From Carettochelys insculpta (taxonomy: Eukaryota > Chordata > Testudines > Carettochelyidae), in NCBI RefSeq assembly GCF_033958435.1, contig NC_134141.1, positions 99,923,001 to 99,987,000 of the forward strand: DNA of 64,000 bases, in the 5' to 3' direction. Within the stretch, counting starts at the first letter, position 1. Each line of letters begins with the position of its first letter. Shown here piece after piece: positions 60,105 through 64,000 of the stretch. Below the pieces are notes generated by a model. That model was not told the DNA's origin, ran no database searches, and was given only the letters and a program-made list of their open reading frames with translations. Position numbers and translations under genes: made by a program.

Positions 60105-60540
60105 GGCTGTGTCTACACGTGCCCCAAACTTCGAAATGGCCATGCAAATGGCCATTTCGAAGTTTACTAATGAAGCGCTGACATGCATATTCAGCGCTTC
60201 ATTAGCATGCGGGCGGCAGCGGCGCTTCGAAATTGACGAGCCTTGCCGCCGCGCGGCGCGTCCAGACGGGGCTCCTTTTCGAAAGGACACCACCTTCTTC
60301 GAAGTCCCCTTATTCCCATGAGCTCACGGGAATAAGGGGACTTCGAAGTAGGTGGCGTGCTTTCGAAAAGGAGCCCCGTCTGGACGCGCCGCGCGGTGGC
60401 AAGGCTCGTCAATTTCGAAGCGCCGCTGCCGCCCGCATGCTAATGAAGCGCTGAATATGCATGTCCGCGCTTCATTAGTAAACTTCGAAATGGCCATTTG
60501 CATGGCCATTTCGAAGTTTGGGGCACGTGTAGACACAGCC
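60105..60540. mobile_element. 436-bp near-perfect palindromic MITE
   Basis: The arms of 218 bp are reverse complements around a centre at 60322/60323, with about six mismatches by eye. Ends are GGCTGTGTCTACACGTG and CACGTGTAGACACAGCC. The element is GC-rich, with repeated TTCGAA motifs. The flank on the left is TAA. The right flank is the inverted-repeat element at 60541, so the duplication is not intact. It is the same family as 37108-37543. Confidence 0.95.
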
Positions 60541-60711
60541 AAGAAGTCCTGTGGCACCTTATAGACTAACAGATATTTTGGAGCATAAGCTTTCGTGGGC
60601 AAAGACCCGCCTCATCAGATTCATCTGACAAAGCGGGTCTTTGCCCACAAAAACTTATGCTCCAAAATATCTGTTAGTCTATAAGGTGCCACAGGACTTC
60701 TTGTTGTTTTT
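60541..60711. mobile_element. Inverted-repeat retroelement, same family as 39212, abutting the palindrome
   Basis: AAGAAGTCCTGTGGCACC, CTTATAGACTAACAGATA and GGAGCATAAGCTTTCGTGGG on the left return inverted on the right (CCCACAAAAACTTATGCTCC, TATCTGTTAGTCTATAAGG, CCACAGGACTTCTT). The loop is ATTCAT near 60622. On the minus strand the left arm has CTGATGAG (60618 to 60611), a short hairpin and GAAA (60594 to 60591), a hammerhead-like layout discussed under findings. Confidence 0.75.
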
Positions 60712-61589
60712 GAAGATTTGTCTAATAACTCAGTTCCAGGAATGACACATGCTTGGATTTAAAACCAGTTGCGTATTTATAATCTTGTAGTGTTCTCCTT
60801 TCCAATGGTCTTAATCATGAAAACTGGCATGCTAGCTTGGGTCATTGAAACATTCATGGAGTTCCATTACTTTAATAGGATACTTTGTGAATATAAAGTT
60901 CCACTTTATGGATTCCTTTGCAGGGTTATGGCCTATGGGTATGTGTAGTTACCATAAATTCAGATCTGACCATTCCTGATCCAAAGTAATCTATTGACTT
61001 TAATGGGCTTTGGATAAACTCCACAATGTGCATTCGTGTTAGCCGTAAACATGTTGTAATTGTATAGAAGATGCTCTTGTTACAAATTTTAAAACATAAA
61101 GGTACAGCAGTTCTGATGTTATAAAGCCAGCAGAAAATCTGTTACATCTTCTTTGCAAGCTGTGCCCTGGTTGCAGAATTTTAAGCGGTTTTAATTCACA
61201 TGTACTTTGTCTGTTCATCATTTTCCTTAAAAGCCAAGAAGAATAAGTTACAGGGAGACCCATAAAGAAAACACCTTTCATTTTGATGATATAGAACCAG
61301 TGGTGTACGGGGGAAACAGGGACTGATATAGAATCAGTTGTGTGTGGGGAAAGTGGGGAACTGAAGGCCTTTTAGGCGGAATTTTTCAGGCTGTTTGGAT
61401 TTTTTGTTAGTTTGATTTGAGGATTTTTTTGTTCTGCAGGCGTGCTCCTTTTTTGTTTTGCCTACAACATCAGTAGAAATAGGAATGAAAACCATTTTTT
61501 TCTTATTGTATTACTCTTTTGCTCTACCTGCCCAGTCTGGTATGTCTCTTTACTGACTGTTACTTTCATTATGTTTCCTTTCCATTTAG
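60712..61589. other. Intron before the second HCN1 exon, nothing recognised
   Basis: Unique AT-rich sequence ending in a pyrimidine-rich stretch and CCATTTAG. Confidence 0.5.
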
Positions 61590-61835
<246 letters not shown>

Positions 61836-62040
61836 TAATAAGGAAATGCATGATAACATGTGAGGTGACTGTATTAAAGTAAAACATGTTCAGACTTCAG
61901 ACATACAGAGATTTTGTAATATGACTGGTGAGCATTTGTTGCCTTGAAAATTCCAATGGCAGAGAATAATGCTTTTAGTATTTTTGAATAATCCATTTAG
62001 AGATATCTTGCCATTTCAGTGACAGGTTATCCTCTACAGC

Positions 62041-62215
62041 AAAAGTTCTCAAACTCAGGGTCATGTAAGCGTGGCATGAGCTGTCAGCCTCCACTCCAAA
62101 CCATGCTTTGCATCCAGCATTTCTAATAGTGTTTACTATAAAAAAAATTGGGGGGGCAAGCACTCAGAAGCTTGCTGGATGAAAGAGATCACCAATATAA
62201 AAGTTTGAGAGTCAC
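62041..62215. mobile_element. hAT-type MITE
   Basis: The left end AGTTCTCAAACTCAGGGTCA and right end AAGTTTGAGAGTCACTGCT are imperfect inverted repeats of the CAGTGGTTCTCAAACT type common in vertebrate hAT elements. The 8-bp duplication is not clean. Confidence 0.65.
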
Positions 62216-63564
62216 TGCTATACAGCAAGTAGCTTTTTCAAGTCCTTCCTACAGTAATAGTCTCAATTAAATTGCCTGATTTCAAAGGACATTAAATCAA
62301 GAGTACTCTTGGGCAATATGCTGTAGCTAACTAAGGAGTGCAATAATTTGCAACATAATCTTTAACAGGCAGAAATATTTATAAAATAAGCATAGCTCAT
62401 ATCCTTGGGTGTTTGGACATTAATGTGAAAGTATGCTTACATGCTAGGCTCCAATGCACAAAACAGAGTCAATAAAGAACTGTTAATATGTGGGATTTTT
62501 CTGCTAAGCATTCTGGAGCTCTAAAACTGATATTAGTGCTCTTTCATTAATTTTTAACTTGCGGCAATGATTAGAGTTGTGCTATTATAGACTGGTATCT
62601 CTAATGGACTAAATTAGATACTCCTCTGTTAGGTTTAAGTTAATAAGAACTAAACATAAATTTTGGTCCAAATTTATTCAACTGGTAACTCTAATGACAG
62701 GTGGATTTCTGTTTCATTAAAGGTGTATAAAATAGTTACATGTGAATAAAGAAACACATAGCAACTGTGATTGTTAGATATTCTGGTGCAATGGACTAGG
62801 AATCTGCTACTAAGCATAGCAATAGTAATTGATTTTCAGATATGCTGAGGACCTGCAGCTACCATTATATCCAACTGGAGTTGCTGGTCTGGCTCATAAC
62901 TGATCAGCTTTTGTATTAATTTTAACTGAATCCCATGAAGTGTTAAAAATTATGTCAAAAGCCCTTCAGAAATTTGTAGTTGCATTTAAAGGCTAACAGG
63001 TGACATTTACATGTTATACAGAAATGAAAACCTCAGAGCTGTAAACTTAGATGAATACTTGTTTGAACTGGGGCAAATTCTTCAACAAATTTCATCGTAT
63101 GGAAGTATACTGAAAACGCTCTTGCTGTCCTGGCCCGCAGGCCTTGTCACTCCACACTAGCCCTTTCCAGGTGATTTGTACCAGTGCTTGCAGCAGCGGT
63201 TAAATAAAGGAATCAGGTGCTTATCCTACAGCATTTGAGGCAAGGCACCAACTCGTATTTGCTAAAGTGAAGATTCAGGAGACATAAACAGTTGAAGGAT
63301 GAAGAAGATGAGGATTTGTGGTCTTTTATTTCCTGGTTCTGAGAGTGAATGGGTGCAAGGAGCTGTATTCTGAAGATGTCAGTAATACGTCTCAACCAGC
63401 AAACAACCAACTATATCAAAAGAGCAAAAATGTGTGCCTGTATGCTGTGTTTACTAATTGCAGCATCATCCCTAAGGATAATACACTATTATATTGTGAT
63501 AAAAAATATATTTCATCCTTCTCTAGTGGCTGATCCCCAAACATAACAGCTTACTGTTATTGCC

Positions 63565-63645
63565 AATTACTTTGTTAGCTCAAGTGGTAGAGGCCTTTGT
63601 TGTGGATCTAAAGGTTCCTACTCTACTGATACTTTATCTGGGTTT
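63565..63645 (+). repeat. tRNA-derived SINE fragment
   Basis: TTAGCTCAAGTGGTAGAGG matches a pol III A box very well, and AAAGGTTCCTACTCTAC is a worn B-box region. Only the head is recognisable. Confidence 0.55.
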
Positions 63646-64000
63646 TTATATAGAACCACATGATGGCATTTCTGATCATTCTTTCTTTAGTTTCCTTTTT
63701 ATAAAATTGAAGAAATTACATACAAAAAGGGTTTGTTAAAAAGCAATAAAGTTGAAAAATCAAGACTTAAAAATTAAGAAATGTCACAAACCAGCTTGCC
63801 CACGCAACTTTAATTTGACTCGACTCTGGGTGTGTTCAGTAGACTAGTCTTTAATTCCACAATCAATTGCTATTGTTTCCACAGGTGCCAGCCTCATTCA
63901 GTGGACAGCATGAATGATTCTCAGGGAATCAGTCAGGGTTGAATGAGACTGTTGGTTGTAGGACCCAGATTTGGTTGTTTTAGATGTTGCAAGGTGTATG

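Noticed and set aside
63565..63645. A functional tRNA gene, suggested by the strong A-box-like sequence
   Set aside because: The acceptor and T arms do not pair and the B box is degraded. A SINE head is the better explanation.

Overview
This window is vertebrate nuclear DNA, most likely from a turtle. The only host gene visible is HCN1, the hyperpolarization-activated cyclic-nucleotide-gated channel, on the + strand. Two of its exons are present: a 147-bp exon at 33587-33733 (C-linker) and a 241-bp exon at 61590-61830 (end of the C-linker and first part of the cyclic-nucleotide-binding domain). Both have consensus splice sites and open, unbroken frames. Everything else is intron: the end of the upstream intron (1-33586), one complete intron of 27,856 bp (33734-61589) and the start of the next (61831-64000). 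The turtle assignment is an inference from the repeats: CR1 LINEs with the typical 3' end, a tRNA-derived SINE resembling the CryI family of cryptodire turtles, and many Harbinger-type MITEs beginning with a GGCTAYGTCTACAC-like terminus.

Layout. 1-20 kb: upstream intron with four copies of a ~711-bp Harbinger-derived MITE, several CR1 pieces (two split by younger DNA transposons), a LINE fragment, an LTR-like duplicated block with a ~70-bp minisatellite, and a decayed Myb/SANT-like domain. 20-28.5 kb: a dense nest of a minus-strand LINE, palindromic MITEs, a CR1 with an internal tandem duplication, and a fifth 711-bp MITE in the opposite orientation. 28.5-33.6 kb: mostly unique AT-rich intron with one MIR-type SINE, then the first HCN1 exon. 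34-50 kb: MIR, hAT-like, pogo-like and Harbinger-like MITEs, a 436-bp palindrome, an inverted-repeat element with a 12-bp target-site duplication, and a G-rich composite element. 50-54 kb: an old CR1/L3-type copy and a 2-kb minus-strand LINE that still encodes most of a reverse transcriptase. 55.5-57.6 kb: a near-complete but dead Harbinger transposon with convergent transposase and second (Myb-partner type) genes. 60.1-60.7 kb: two palindromic elements back to back, then the second HCN1 exon.

How it fits together. The most coherent story is the Harbinger system. The 55.5-kb copy supplies the source structure. The ~711-bp MITEs keep its left end through the region of the transposase start codon. 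Several other short families with unrelated interiors share nearly the same ends and give 3-bp target duplications, as expected if one transposase mobilised them all. No new host system, RNA gene, CRISPR array or operon is visible. The notable content is mobile-element architecture inside a neuronal ion-channel gene.
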